Source: Actinomadura harenae
GTDB taxonomy: Bacteria; Actinomycetota; Actinomycetes; Streptosporangiales; Streptosporangiaceae
Assembly: GCF_003696215.1 (NCBI RefSeq)
Contig: NZ_RFFG01000034.1
Coordinates: forward strand, 1 to 64,000
Direction of reading: 5' to 3'
DNA: 64,000 bases
This document shows, piece after piece, positions 34,426-42,204 of this stretch. A program made the position numbers and the translations under genes. Position 1 is the stretch's first letter; the number at the start of each line of letters is the position of its first letter. Under the pieces are notes generated by a model. The model worked only from the letters and a program-made list of their open reading frames with translations, was not told the origin of the DNA and did no database searches.

Positions 34426-35536
34426 CACGGGCTCGGACACACCGCCCGGCGCGTGGGTCGTCCGGGACGAGACGCTCGGCGCGTTCGTCGTCTCCGGCTA
34501 CGACGAGGCGGCGCGGGTGCTGCGCGAACCGGGCTGGAGCAGCGATCCGCGCAGGATCGCCGGCCGGAGCCTCGCCGTCCCGCCCGGCGTGCTGCTGTTC
34601 CTGGACCCGCCCGACCACACCCGCCTGCGCCGCCTGCTCAGCCCCGCGTTCACCCCGCGCGCGGTCGGACGGCTCCGGCCGCGCGTGGCCGCCATCGTCG
34701 ACACCGTCCTCTCCGGCCTGTTCGCGGACGCCGACGAGGCCGACCTGATGGCCGAGGCCGCCTACCTGGTCCCGCTGGCCGTCATCGCCGAGCTCCTCGA
34801 CGTCGGCGCGGAGGGCGCGAGGGTGTTCCGCGAGCACACGCCCGGGCTCGTCCGGATGCTGGAGGCCGTCCCCACCGCCGAGGACGTCGAGCGCGGCGCG
34901 GAGGCGTCCCAGGAGGTGATGATGTTCCTGCTGCCGCTGCTGGTGGAGCGGCGCCGCGCCCCCGGCGGCGACTTCGTCGGCGCGCTGGCCGCGACGGACG
35001 GGCTGAGCCTGGAGGAACTGCTCGCCACCTGCGTCCTGCTGCTCGCCGCCGGGCACGAGACGACCGCGAACCTCATCGGCAACGGCGCGTCCGCGCTGCT
35101 GCGCGACCGTGCGCAGATCGAGCGCCTGCACGCCGATCCGGCGCGCGCCGTCGAGGAGCTGCTGCGCGCCGAGCCGCCCGTCCGCCTCGCCGGACGCGTC
35201 GCGCTCACCGACCACGAGCTGGGCGGCGTGCGCGTCCCGGCGGGGTCACGGGTCGTCGTCCGGATCGACGCGGCCAACCGCGACCCGCGCCGCTTCGCCG
35301 ACCCCGGACGGCTGGACCTCTCCCGCGAGCCGCTTCCGCACCTGGCGTTCGGCGGCGGCCACCACTACTGCCTCGGCGCGGCCCTGGCCCGGCTCGAGGC
35401 GGCCGAGACGCTGACCCGCCTGTTCGGCCGCTTCCCGGATCTCGCGCCCGCCGCCCCCGAGCCGCGCCGCCGGACGTCGACCACCTTCAACGGCTGGGCG
35501 ACCCTCCCGGTCCGCGCACGCCGATCATCCGCGTGA
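34403..35536 (+). CDS. Cytochrome P450
   Basis: A 377-residue bacterial class I P450 monooxygenase. The oxygen-binding I-helix motif LLAAGHETTANLI lies near residue 215, the K-helix ExxR in VEELLRAEPPVRLAGR near residue 253, and the haem-binding loop FGGGHHYCLGAALARLE near residue 318 with the proximal Cys. It is slightly short for the family (about 400) because the N-terminus starts just before the first conserved beta strands. The start overlaps the ABC1 kinase gene by 23 bases. No ferredoxin or reductase gene is adjacent. Substrate unknown. Confidence 0.93.
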   Translation: MRAAAWSDTGSDTPPGAWVVRDETLGAFVVSGYDEAARVLREPGWSSDPRRIAGRSLAVPPGVLLFLDPPDHTRLRRLLSPAFTPRAVGRLRPRVAAIVDTVLSGLFADADEADLMAEAAYLVPLAVIAELLDVGAEGARVFREHTPGLVRMLEAVPTAEDVERGAEASQEVMMFLLPLLVERRRAPGGDFVGALAATDGLSLEELLATCVLLLAAGHETTANLIGNGASALLRDRAQIERLHADPARAVEELLRAEPPVRLAGRVALTDHELGGVRVPAGSRVVVRIDAANRDPRRFADPGRLDLSREPLPHLAFGGGHHYCLGAALARLEAAETLTRLFGRFPDLAPAAPEPRRRTSTTFNGWATLPVRARRSSA

Positions 35537-35561
35537 GGCGGGCGCTTCGGGCGACGCGGCC

Positions 35562-35954
35562 TCAGCCGCCGAGGGCCTCGCGTTCGATCCGCTCGAACTG
35601 CGCGCCCATGGCCTCGGCCAGCGCGTTCGCGCCGGACAGCGGGCGCACCATGACGGTGAGCTCGTCGATCAGGCCGTCCTCGCGGACGTGGATGAAGTCG
35701 CAGCCGTGCACCTCGCGTCCGCCGACGGTCGTGCGGAACATCAGCGCGTGGTCGCGCCCGCCCGGCTCGGAGATCTCCCGGACGTACCGGAAGTCCTCGA
35801 ACACGCGCAGCACGCCGCGCAGGATCGCCATCGTGATCGGCTTGCCGGAGTAGGGCTTGAACACGACTGGGCTGGTGAACACCACGTCGTCGGCGAGCAG
35901 CGCCTCCATGGCCTCCAGGTCGCGCTCCTCGGCGGCCTTCCGGAACGGATGCAT
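35562..35954 (-). CDS. SnoaL/NTF2-like protein
   Basis: A 130-residue single-domain protein of the cystatin-like alpha+beta barrel (SnoaL-like) class: FRKAAEERDLEAMEALLADD at the start, then VVFTSPVVF, and GCDFIHVREDGLIDELTVMVRP near residue 85. Such proteins are small cyclases, isomerases or ligand binders, and sequence does not discriminate. It is convergent with the P450 gene with 25 bases between. Two TCAAC-N2-GTTGA sites lie just upstream (35968 and 36012), matching half-sites beyond the neighbouring CGNR gene. Confidence 0.8.
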   Translation of the reverse strand: MHPFRKAAEERDLEAMEALLADDVVFTSPVVFKPYSGKPITMAILRGVLRVFEDFRYVREISEPGGRDHALMFRTTVGGREVHGCDFIHVREDGLIDELTVMVRPLSGANALAEAMGAQFERIEREALGG

Positions 35955-35967
35955 GCCTCACCCCTAT

Positions 35968-35979
35968 TCAACGAGTTGA
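35968..35979. promoter_or_regulatory. TCAAC-N2-GTTGA site 1
   Basis: TCAACGAGTTGA lies 13 bases upstream of the SnoaL-like start codon. Five-base arms are exact inverted copies. Confidence 0.45.
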
Positions 35980-36011
35980 CTACCTGGCCGCAGGCTAGCA
36001 CACGCACCTAA

Positions 36012-36023
36012 TCAACTAGTTGA
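36012..36023. promoter_or_regulatory. TCAAC-N2-GTTGA site 2
   Basis: TCAACTAGTTGA is a perfect 12-bp palindrome 44 bp from site 1, between the CGNR and SnoaL-like genes. Confidence 0.5.
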
Positions 36024-36040
36024 CTATCTGTGGCCGCCGC

Positions 36041-36556
36041 TCAGGCGTGGCGGTGGGCCTGCTGGAAGCGGGCGGTCTTGGTGCGGTTGCCGCAGACGGC
36101 CATGGAGCACCAGCGGCGCGAGCCGTTCTTGGTGAGGTCGTAGAACCACAGCACGCAGTCGGGGTTCGCGCACTTGCGGACGCGCTCGCGGCGTTCCCCG
36201 AGGAGGCGGACGAGGTCGGCGGCCGCGATCCAGGCGGGCGTCCATTCGGGGTCGCCGGTGACGACCTCGGAGGCGGGCTCGCCGTCGCGCAGCAGTGGAC
36301 GCCGCGAACCGTGCGCGAGGACGGCGTTGAGCGGCCGTTCGTCCCCTTCGAGGGCGGCGCGGACGGCGTCGCGCGCGGTCAGGAGGTGGGCGCGGGCGGC
36401 CTCGGGGCCTCCGGGCGGGACGGGGAGGGCGTGCTCGGCGAGCCAGCCCGCGAGGCCGTCCGGCTCGTCGAACTCGTCGAAGCGCCGGTCCTGGTCGATC
36501 CAGATCGTGTCGACCAGGTCGAGGGCGAGGGGTTCTCCGGTGAGCGGTCGTGGCAT
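36041..36556 (-). CDS. CGNR zinc-finger (ABATE-type) regulatory protein
   Basis: A 171-residue protein with an N-terminal ABATE domain (EPLALDLVDTIWID at the start) and a C-terminal CGNR zinc finger: CANPDC near residue 129 and CSMAVCGNRTKTARF near residue 150, giving four Cys ligands. Actinomycetes have many such proteins; the finger is thought to bind DNA and they are annotated as putative stress-linked regulators. It sits between a SnoaL-like gene (same strand) and a divergent alpha/beta hydrolase, and TCAAC/GTTGA elements flank it on both sides, so it is a reasonable candidate to bind them. This link is inference. Confidence 0.88.
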   Translation of the reverse strand: MPRPLTGEPLALDLVDTIWIDQDRRFDEFDEPDGLAGWLAEHALPVPPGGPEAARAHLLTARDAVRAALEGDERPLNAVLAHGSRRPLLRDGEPASEVVTGDPEWTPAWIAAADLVRLLGERRERVRKCANPDCVLWFYDLTKNGSRRWCSMAVCGNRTKTARFQQAHRHA

Positions 36557-36568
36557 GCCCCGAGTGTA

Positions 36569-36598
36569 TCAACCGGCAAAAGTGGGTTGACTGGTTGA
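36569..36598. promoter_or_regulatory. TCAACC/GGTTGA elements before the hydrolase and CGNR genes
   Basis: TCAACC (36569-36574), GGTTGA (36585-36590) and a second GGTTGA (36593-36598) lie in the divergent promoter gap. The TCAAC half-site is shared with the palindromes at 35968 and 36012. Confidence 0.4.
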
Positions 36599-36664
36599 GT
36601 GGACCCGGGGTACGTTCAGGGCATCGGAAACCGGCTAAACGCCTTTAGATGGTTGGAGAAGATC

Positions 36665-37528
36665 ATGGCTGCTGTACGCCACCGGACGGTCCGGATCGAC
36701 GGGCTCGACGTGTTCTACCGGGAGGCGGGCGACCCGTCCGCGCCCACGCTGGTCCTGCTGCACGGGTTCCCGACGTCCTCGGTCGTGTACCAGGGGCTGA
36801 TGGCCGAGCTGGCGGACGAGTTCCACCTGATCGCGCCGGACTACCCCGGCTTCGGGCTCAGCTCCGCCCCCTCGGCCGACGAGTGGGAGTACACGTTCGA
36901 CCACCTGGCGGACGTGGTGGACAAGCTGCTCGACGAGCTGGGCCTGACCCGATACGCGATCCACGTGCACGACTACGGCGCGCCGGTCGGCTTCCGGCTG
37001 GCGACCCGCCACCCCGAGCGCGTCACCGGGATCGTCACGCAGAACGGCAACGCCTACGACGAGGGCCTGACCCCGTTCTGGAAGCCGATCCGCGCGTACT
37101 GGGCCGACCCGTCGAAGGAGAACGGCGACGCGCTGCGCGGCCTGCTCACCCGCGAGGCCACGCACTGGCAGTACACGCACGGCCTTCCGGAGGTGTCGCT
37201 CGTCGACCCGGCCTACGAGCTGCACGACCAGGCGCTCCTGGACCGTCCGGGCAACCAGGAGATCCAGCTCGCGCTGTTCCTGGACTACGGCAGCAACCCG
37301 CCGCTCTACCCGGCCTGGCAGGAGTACCTGCGCACCCAGCAGCCGCCGTTGCTGGCGGTGTGGGGACGCGGTGACGAGATCTTCGGCCCGGACGGCGCGC
37401 TCGCCTTCGCCCGCGACCTGAAGGACGCGCACATCCAGCTGCTCGACACCGGCCACTTCCCGTTCGTCACCCGCACCCGGCAGAGCGCCGCGCTGATCCG
37501 CGACTTCCTCCGCCGCCTCACCGACTGA
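36665..37528 (+). CDS. Alpha/beta hydrolase, epoxide hydrolase/dehalogenase-like
   Basis: A 287-residue alpha/beta-hydrolase. The oxyanion strand is LVLLHGFPTSS near residue 34, then YPGFGLSSAP; the nucleophile elbow is HVHDYGAPVGFRLA near residue 101, where Asp replaces the usual Ser as in epoxide hydrolases and haloalkane dehalogenases. The acid lies around LAVWGRGDEIFGP (near residue 238) and the His in LDTGHFPFVTR near residue 262. ATG 36665 follows GGAGAAG. It is divergent from the CGNR regulator. Substrate not determined. Confidence 0.85.
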   Translation: MAAVRHRTVRIDGLDVFYREAGDPSAPTLVLLHGFPTSSVVYQGLMAELADEFHLIAPDYPGFGLSSAPSADEWEYTFDHLADVVDKLLDELGLTRYAIHVHDYGAPVGFRLATRHPERVTGIVTQNGNAYDEGLTPFWKPIRAYWADPSKENGDALRGLLTREATHWQYTHGLPEVSLVDPAYELHDQALLDRPGNQEIQLALFLDYGSNPPLYPAWQEYLRTQQPPLLAVWGRGDEIFGPDGALAFARDLKDAHIQLLDTGHFPFVTRTRQSAALIRDFLRRLTD

Positions 37529-37575
37529 CGGCGTTCCCGGCGTCACGTACGCAAGGCCCTTCGCCAAAACGGCCC

Positions 37576-37601
37576 GGCCGACACGCAGAAGCGTGTCGGC
37601 C
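37576..37601. terminator. Hairpin terminator after the hydrolase gene
   Basis: GGCCGACACGC, tetraloop AGAA, GCGTGTCGGCC: a perfect 11-bp stem 47 bases after the stop codon. Confidence 0.8.
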
Positions 37602-37621
37602 AGGCCGGCGTCGTTCCGGGT

Positions 37622-37646
37622 GCTCGCGCGCCTCAGGCGCGCGAGC
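37622..37646. terminator. Hairpin terminator of the small secreted protein gene
   Basis: GCTCGCGCGCC, loop TCA, GGCGCGCGAGC: an 11-bp stem that begins 3 bases after the stop codon of the minus-strand gene. Together with the hairpin at 37576 it separates the two convergent genes. Confidence 0.75.
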
Positions 37647-37649
37647 GGG

Positions 37650-37871
37650 TCACCCCATCGGCCCCATGGGACCCATCGGCCCCATGGGCGGACAGGGCGG
37701 CCCCATCGGCACCGGGATGGGAAGCGGGACGGGGAGGGGGGCGAAGCCGCACATGGGGAAGTTCGGCGCGAGGCCGGAGTGGCTCGTGGCGGTCTCGGCG
37801 TGGGCCGGGACGGCGCTCAGCATGAGTCCCAGGATCGCGGTGGCCGCGCCGGTGGTGAGGGTCTTGCGCAT
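37650..37871 (-). CDS. Small secreted peptide with collagen-like PMG tail
   Basis: A 73-residue product. The signal peptide is MRKTLTTGAATAILGLMLSA followed by VPAHA, cleavage near residue 25. The mature peptide of about 48 residues has a Pro-rich stretch with alternating hydrophobics (PLPVPLPIPVPMG), two cysteines (MCGF and GPPCPP) and a C-terminal PMG triplet run (four G-P-M/M-G-P units). GGGAG lies 8 bases before the ATG. The two cysteines could form one disulphide. Unrecognised; a cell-surface or secreted structural peptide is a guess. A second, much longer Gly-X-Y protein is encoded at 48504. Confidence 0.7.
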   Translation of the reverse strand: MRKTLTTGAATAILGLMLSAVPAHAETATSHSGLAPNFPMCGFAPLPVPLPIPVPMGPPCPPMGPMGPMGPMG

Positions 37872-38079
37872 AGAAGTAGCTCCCGTTCTGCACCCGGCCC
37901 CTTCCTGGGGTCGGTTCCTCGGCAGACACCCTACGACCACGTTGTGTCACCGTCCCGCTACAAGCGGATGTCGGCGTGCCGGAGGAACGCGTTCACCCGG
38001 CCCCCGTGACGGGGACCGGGTGAACGGCCTTGCGGAAAGGGCTCTGCGGAGGGGCTCCGCGGAGAGGTTCCGCGCCGGG

Positions 38080-38346
38080 TCAGGCGAGGGTGAGGAAGAG
38101 CTTCTCCAGCTCCTCCTCGCTCATCGGCGGGGCGTCCTCCTCGGCGGCGGCCATGCACTGGCGCATCCCGCTGGCCACGATCTTGAACCCGGCCCGGTCC
38201 AGGGCCCGGGACACGGCGGCGAGCTGCGTGACGACGTCCTTGCAGTCACGGCCCGCCTCGATCATGGCGATCACTCCGGCGAGCTGGCCCTGAGCACGGC
38301 GGAGCCGGTTGAGGACCGCGCCCTGCGCGTTCTCGTCGACCTTCAT
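38080..38346 (-). CDS. CsoR/FrmR-family metal or persulfide-sensing repressor
   Basis: An 88-residue all-helical DUF156 protein: LNRLRRAQGQLAGVIAMIE (residues 12-30) is the family DNA-facing segment. Cys35 (GRDCKDV) and Cys64 (MRQCM) are 29 apart, as in CsoR and CstR, but the copper-ligand His expected four residues before the second Cys is Gly60. This favours a CstR-like, thiol/persulfide-sensing mode or a metal other than Cu(I). It is downstream of an MMPL exporter on the same strand; a GC-rich site (GTACCC-N3-GGGGTAT) lies just upstream of it and two perfect copies lie before the exporter, so it probably represses both. Confidence 0.88.
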   Translation of the reverse strand: MKVDENAQGAVLNRLRRAQGQLAGVIAMIEAGRDCKDVVTQLAAVSRALDRAGFKIVASGMRQCMAAAEEDAPPMSEEELEKLFLTLA

Positions 38347-38383
38347 CGCTGACCTCCCTGTCGAGCTGAGCGGTGGGTCCATG

Positions 38384-38399
38384 GTACCCACGGGGGTAT
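38384..38399. promoter_or_regulatory. CsoR-type operator before the repressor gene
   Basis: GTACCCACGGGGGTAT is the C-tract/G-tract form known for CsoR-family sites, 38 bases upstream of the repressor ATG. It resembles the perfect palindromes at 40637 and 40674. Confidence 0.7.
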
Positions 38400-38452
38400 A
38401 TGCACGGACCGGTTTCGTGGCGGGCGTCTCCGTCCCGCTCCGGCTCCCGCGC

Positions 38453-40612
38453 TCAGTCATGCGAGAACCGGACGTTCGGCAGCAGCCGGTCCAGCCACCG
38501 CGGGCACCACCAGGCGGCCCGCCCGGTCACGCGCAGCAGCACCGGGAGCAGCACCAGCCGGACGAGCAGCGCGTCGAGCAGGACGGCCACGCCCAGGATG
38601 ACGCCCATCTCCTTCGGCGGCAGCGGCCCGGACAGCGCGAAGGTGAAGAACACCGCGACCATCACCCCGGCCGCCGCGAAGATCACCCGGCCGGAGCGGG
38701 CGAGCGCGCCGACCACCGCCTGCCGCGGATCGCCGGTCCGCTCCCACTCCTCCTTGGCCGTGGCCAGCAGGAACACGGTGTAGTCCATCGCGATCGCGAA
38801 GATCATGGCGAAGAAGAACACCGGGGCCCAGCCGTCCAGGAAGCCCTGCGGGGTGAAGCCGAGCAGGCCGGACCCGTGGCCGTCCTGGAACACCAGCCGG
38901 GCCGCGCCGAACGCGGCGGCGGTGGACAGCAGGCTGGTCAGGGCGCCGAGCGCGGCGATCAGCGGGGCGCGCAGCGCGAACAGCAGCAGGACGAACCCGA
39001 GGCCGACGACGGTGCCGAGGACCAGCGGGGTCTTGGCGTCCAGCAGGCTCTTCAGGTCGAGGTTCTCGACGGACGCGCCGCCGACGAGCGCGCCGTCCGG
39101 CAGGTCGGCGCGGAGCCGGTCCACGGTCGCCGACAGCGCGGGGTCGGACGGGTCGACCTTCGGGACGGCCTGGACGAGCGCCAGCCCGGAGCCGTCCGCG
39201 GACGGGGCGGCGGGCATGACGGCCCCGATGCCGGGGTCGTTCCGCAGCACCGACGAGGCGGCGTCGGCCTGGGCCCGCGGCGTGATGATCTGGAGCGCGC
39301 CGGGCGCGCCCTTGCCGAACGACTCCTGGACGGCCGCGTAGCCCATGCGGGCCGACGCGTCCTCCGGGACGACGGTGATCGACGGCATCGCCGTCCGCAG
39401 TCCGAGGACCGGGATCGCCAGCGCGACCAGCAGCACGGTCGCGGCCACGCCGAACAGCGCCGGACGCCGCCACAGCAGCCGTCCCCACGCCTCGAACCGG
39501 TTGGCCTTCGCCTTGTCCCTGCGGCGCGCCCACGGAGGCGTGCCGAGGTCGATCCTCTTGCCGAGCATCCCGAGGACGGCGGGCAGCAGCGTCAGCGTCG
39601 CGGCCAGGACGAACACGACGGCCAGCATGATCCCGCCCGCCATCGACCGGAAGGCCGGGGACGGCACGAGCATCACGGCCGACAGGCTGACCAGGACGGT
39701 CGCCCCGGACAGCAGGACGGCCTTGCCCGCGGTGTCCATCGTCTCGACCACCGCGCGGACGGGACCGGACCGCTGGAGCGCGTCCCGGAACCGCATCACC
39801 AGGAACAGCGCGTAGTCGATGCCGAGCGCGAGCGCGAACATCATCGCGAAGTTCATCGCCCAGATGGAGATCGGGGTCAGCTCGGTCAGCAGCACGAGCG
39901 AGCCCGCCGACGCGGCGAGTCCGGCGAGGGTGAGCAGCAGCGGCAGCCCGGCGGCGACGAGCGAGCCGAACGCCAGCACGAGGATGGCCATGGTCACCGG
40001 CCACGACAGCATCTCGGACTTCATCATCGCGTCGTGGTTGGCCTTGTTGAAGTCGCTCCACAGCACCGAGGCGCCGGTGGCGCGCACCTGGACGCCGTCC
40101 GCCGAGAGCTTGGCGAGCGGGTCCTTCAGGTCGTCGGCGGCGCGGACCATCTCGTTCGGGTCGGCCGCCGCGCCCGCGAGGATCACCGCGGTCCGGCCGT
40201 CCTGGCTCACCGTGGCGCCGGGCTGGGGCCGGACGATCTGCCCGACCCGCGCGTCGGCGTCCAGGGTGGCGACGGCGCGGTCGACGACCCCGGACACGGC
40301 CGGGTCGGTGACCGGCCGGTCGGCCTTGACGACGACCTGGAGGGCGCTGGAGGCGTTGCCGCCGAAGTGCTTCTCGGCCAGCTCGCGGACCTGGACCGAG
40401 GCCGATCCGTCCGCCTGCCAGCCCGCGCCGGACAGCGCCGAGTTGACCTTGGGCGCGAACGCCCCGAGTACGCCGACCAGGACCAGCCACACCAGCAGGA
40501 CGAGCCGCGCGTGCCCGGCGGCCCATCCGCCGAGCCGGCCGAGTAGCCCGGCCCGTCCCGGTGGACGGTCCGCCTCCCGCCTCAGCCTCTCCAGCTCTTC
40601 CACGACGCTCAT
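38453..40612 (-). CDS. MMPL family RND-type transporter
   Basis: A 719-residue inner-membrane protein with the duplicated MMPL layout: helix 1 (HARLVLLVWLVLVGVLGAFA, near residue 40), a large extracytoplasmic loop, five helices including the proton-relay-type segment FALALGIDYALFLVMRF near residue 245, a cytoplasmic linker, helix 7 near residue 395, a second loop and five helices with FAIAMDYTVFLLATAKEEW near residue 615. The two GxDY/AMDY Asp residues are the family energy-coupling residues. GGAGGGGAG precedes the ATG. Operators for a CsoR-family repressor in its promoter suggest induction by metal or sulfur stress; MMPL cargo is usually lipid or siderophore, so this pairing is unusual. Confidence 0.92.
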   Translation of the reverse strand: MSVVEELERLRREADRPPGRAGLLGRLGGWAAGHARLVLLVWLVLVGVLGAFAPKVNSALSGAGWQADGSASVQVRELAEKHFGGNASSALQVVVKADRPVTDPAVSGVVDRAVATLDADARVGQIVRPQPGATVSQDGRTAVILAGAAADPNEMVRAADDLKDPLAKLSADGVQVRATGASVLWSDFNKANHDAMMKSEMLSWPVTMAILVLAFGSLVAAGLPLLLTLAGLAASAGSLVLLTELTPISIWAMNFAMMFALALGIDYALFLVMRFRDALQRSGPVRAVVETMDTAGKAVLLSGATVLVSLSAVMLVPSPAFRSMAGGIMLAVVFVLAATLTLLPAVLGMLGKRIDLGTPPWARRRDKAKANRFEAWGRLLWRRPALFGVAATVLLVALAIPVLGLRTAMPSITVVPEDASARMGYAAVQESFGKGAPGALQIITPRAQADAASSVLRNDPGIGAVMPAAPSADGSGLALVQAVPKVDPSDPALSATVDRLRADLPDGALVGGASVENLDLKSLLDAKTPLVLGTVVGLGFVLLLFALRAPLIAALGALTSLLSTAAAFGAARLVFQDGHGSGLLGFTPQGFLDGWAPVFFFAMIFAIAMDYTVFLLATAKEEWERTGDPRQAVVGALARSGRVIFAAAGVMVAVFFTFALSGPLPPKEMGVILGVAVLLDALLVRLVLLPVLLRVTGRAAWWCPRWLDRLLPNVRFSHD

Positions 40613-40636
40613 GCGGCTCCCCTCCAGGGTCCGGAC

Positions 40637-40652
40637 ATACCCCATGGGGTAT
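40637..40652. promoter_or_regulatory. CsoR-type operator A before the MMPL gene
   Basis: ATACCCCATGGGGTAT is a perfect 16-bp palindrome 24 bases upstream of the MMPL start codon. Confidence 0.8.
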
Positions 40653-40673
40653 CTGACCCCGTCACCGTACCTG

Positions 40674-40689
40674 ATACCCCATGGGGTAT
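40674..40689. promoter_or_regulatory. CsoR-type operator B before the MMPL gene
   Basis: A second exact copy of ATACCCCATGGGGTAT, 37 bp from copy A. The adjacent divergent flavoprotein gene starts 111 bases away and might share control. Confidence 0.8.
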
Positions 40690-40800
40690 CCAAAAGCTGG
40701 GCTGAACAGCGGAGACATCGTCCGGCCCTCCGCCGGCCGCGCAGGGGCGCGGTGATAGAACCACTGTGGGTGATCTCTAGCGCCGCTTCGGGGGACGGAC

Positions 40801-42180
40801 GTGATGCGCCGACGTGTGGTGATCATCGGTGGGGGAGTCGCCGGGACGGCCGCCTTCGCCACCCTGGCGCGCGCGGGCGTGGACGCGCCGGTCGACATCG
40901 TGGACCCGCTGCCCGCCGGAGCGGGCACGGCCTTCGGCGTCGGCGACGCCGCGCTGCTCTGCAACACCTCGGCCGCCCTGATGTCCCTGCGGCCGGGACT
41001 GCCCGCCGACTTCCACCGGGCGCTGCGGGCATGCGGCGCGCCCGTCGAACGCGAGGTGTTCGCACCGCGCCGGGAGTTCGCCCGGTATCTGCGCGAGGTC
41101 TACGAGACGGCGGCGGGACGTCCCGGACTGGCGCATCGCCGGGTGCCACGGCGCGCGGCGTCCGTCCGGCCCGTCGGCGACGGCTACCGCGTCCTCCTGG
41201 ACGACGGTTCGCACCTGGACGCGTCCGAAGTCCTGGTGTGCCTGGGCTGGGGGCCGCCGTCGGTCCCGGACGGGCTCCGCGACCGTCCGGGCATCGTGAC
41301 CAGCCCGTTCCCCGAAGAACGCATGCTGGAGTCGGTGCCGCCGTCCGGCCGGGTCCTCGTGCTGGGGACGAAACTGTCCGCCATCGACGCCGCGCTCCTC
41401 CTCACCCGCCACGGCCACCGGGTGACGATGGCGTCGCCGTCCGGGGCGCTGCCCGCCGTGCGCACGCGGACCGTCCGGGGAGCCGTGCGGATCGACCCGG
41501 CCGACGTCCACGCGCTGGACTCCGCCGACCCGCGCCTCACCCGGCGGATCCTGGACCTCGTCACACGCACCCTCGAAACCCCGCTGACCTGCGCGGATGC
41601 GCCCGCTGACACGGTCGGGCGGCTGCGCGCCGAGATCGGGCTCGCGCGCCGGGGCCTCGTCGGCTGGCAGGACGTCCTGGTCGAACTCGTCGACCTCGCC
41701 AACCCGATCCTGGTGCGCCGGGACGGCGACGCGCGCCGCCGGGTCCTGCGCGCGTGCGAGCCGCTCATGCGTTACCTGGGCTCGTTTCCCCTCGGCAACG
41801 CCGAACACCTGCTCGAACTATTGGAGACCGGGCAGGTGCGGGTGCGCGCAGGGGGTCCGCGACGGCTGGACGGCCCGTCCCCCTGGCGGGTGCGGTGGCC
41901 GGACGGCGAGTCCGAGCCCTTCGACGCCGTCGTCTGCGCGACCGGCTTCACGAGCAGACCCCTGGGCATGCGACACGGAGCCCTCTCGTTCGCACACGAT
42001 TCATCCGGAACCAGCACGCCTCCGGAACTGGACGCCGACCTCCGCCTGCGCATGAACGGGCGCGCCGAGCGGATCTGGCTGCTAGGCGTTTCGTCCGGCG
42101 TGCGGATGCCGTTCGCCAACGCCGTCCATCACGCGACCGACCAGGCCGAGGCGTTCGCGCGGGCCTTCACGGAGCGCTGA
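40801..42180 (+). CDS. FAD/NAD(P)-binding oxidoreductase
   Basis: A 459-residue flavoprotein. The N-terminal dinucleotide motif is VVIIGGGVAGTAAFATLARAG, followed by PLPAGAGTAFGVGD and ALLCNTSAALMSL, as in the FAD-NAD(P)-binding (HI0933/COG4529-like) proteins often found near siderophore or lysine-monooxygenase-type enzymes. A second nucleotide motif is VLVLGTKLSAIDAALLL near residue 183, and the C-terminal ATGF motif is in VVCATGFTSRPLG near residue 378. GTG 40801 is followed by ATG 40804; either may be used. It is divergent from the CsoR-regulated MMPL gene. Reaction unknown. Confidence 0.82.
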   Translation: MMRRRVVIIGGGVAGTAAFATLARAGVDAPVDIVDPLPAGAGTAFGVGDAALLCNTSAALMSLRPGLPADFHRALRACGAPVEREVFAPRREFARYLREVYETAAGRPGLAHRRVPRRAASVRPVGDGYRVLLDDGSHLDASEVLVCLGWGPPSVPDGLRDRPGIVTSPFPEERMLESVPPSGRVLVLGTKLSAIDAALLLTRHGHRVTMASPSGALPAVRTRTVRGAVRIDPADVHALDSADPRLTRRILDLVTRTLETPLTCADAPADTVGRLRAEIGLARRGLVGWQDVLVELVDLANPILVRRDGDARRRVLRACEPLMRYLGSFPLGNAEHLLELLETGQVRVRAGGPRRLDGPSPWRVRWPDGESEPFDAVVCATGFTSRPLGMRHGALSFAHDSSGTSTPPELDADLRLRMNGRAERIWLLGVSSGVRMPFANAVHHATDQAEAFARAFTER

Positions 42181-42204
42181 CCGGCTCAAGCGCTGACCGG
42201 CTCA
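42173..42204 (+). repeat. 16-bp tandem duplication spanning two stop codons
   Basis: AGCGCTGACCGGCTCA occurs twice in tandem (42173-42188, 42189-42204). The first copy holds the stop of the flavoprotein gene; the second holds, on the other strand, the stop of the convergent DUF6875-like gene. Confidence 0.85.
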
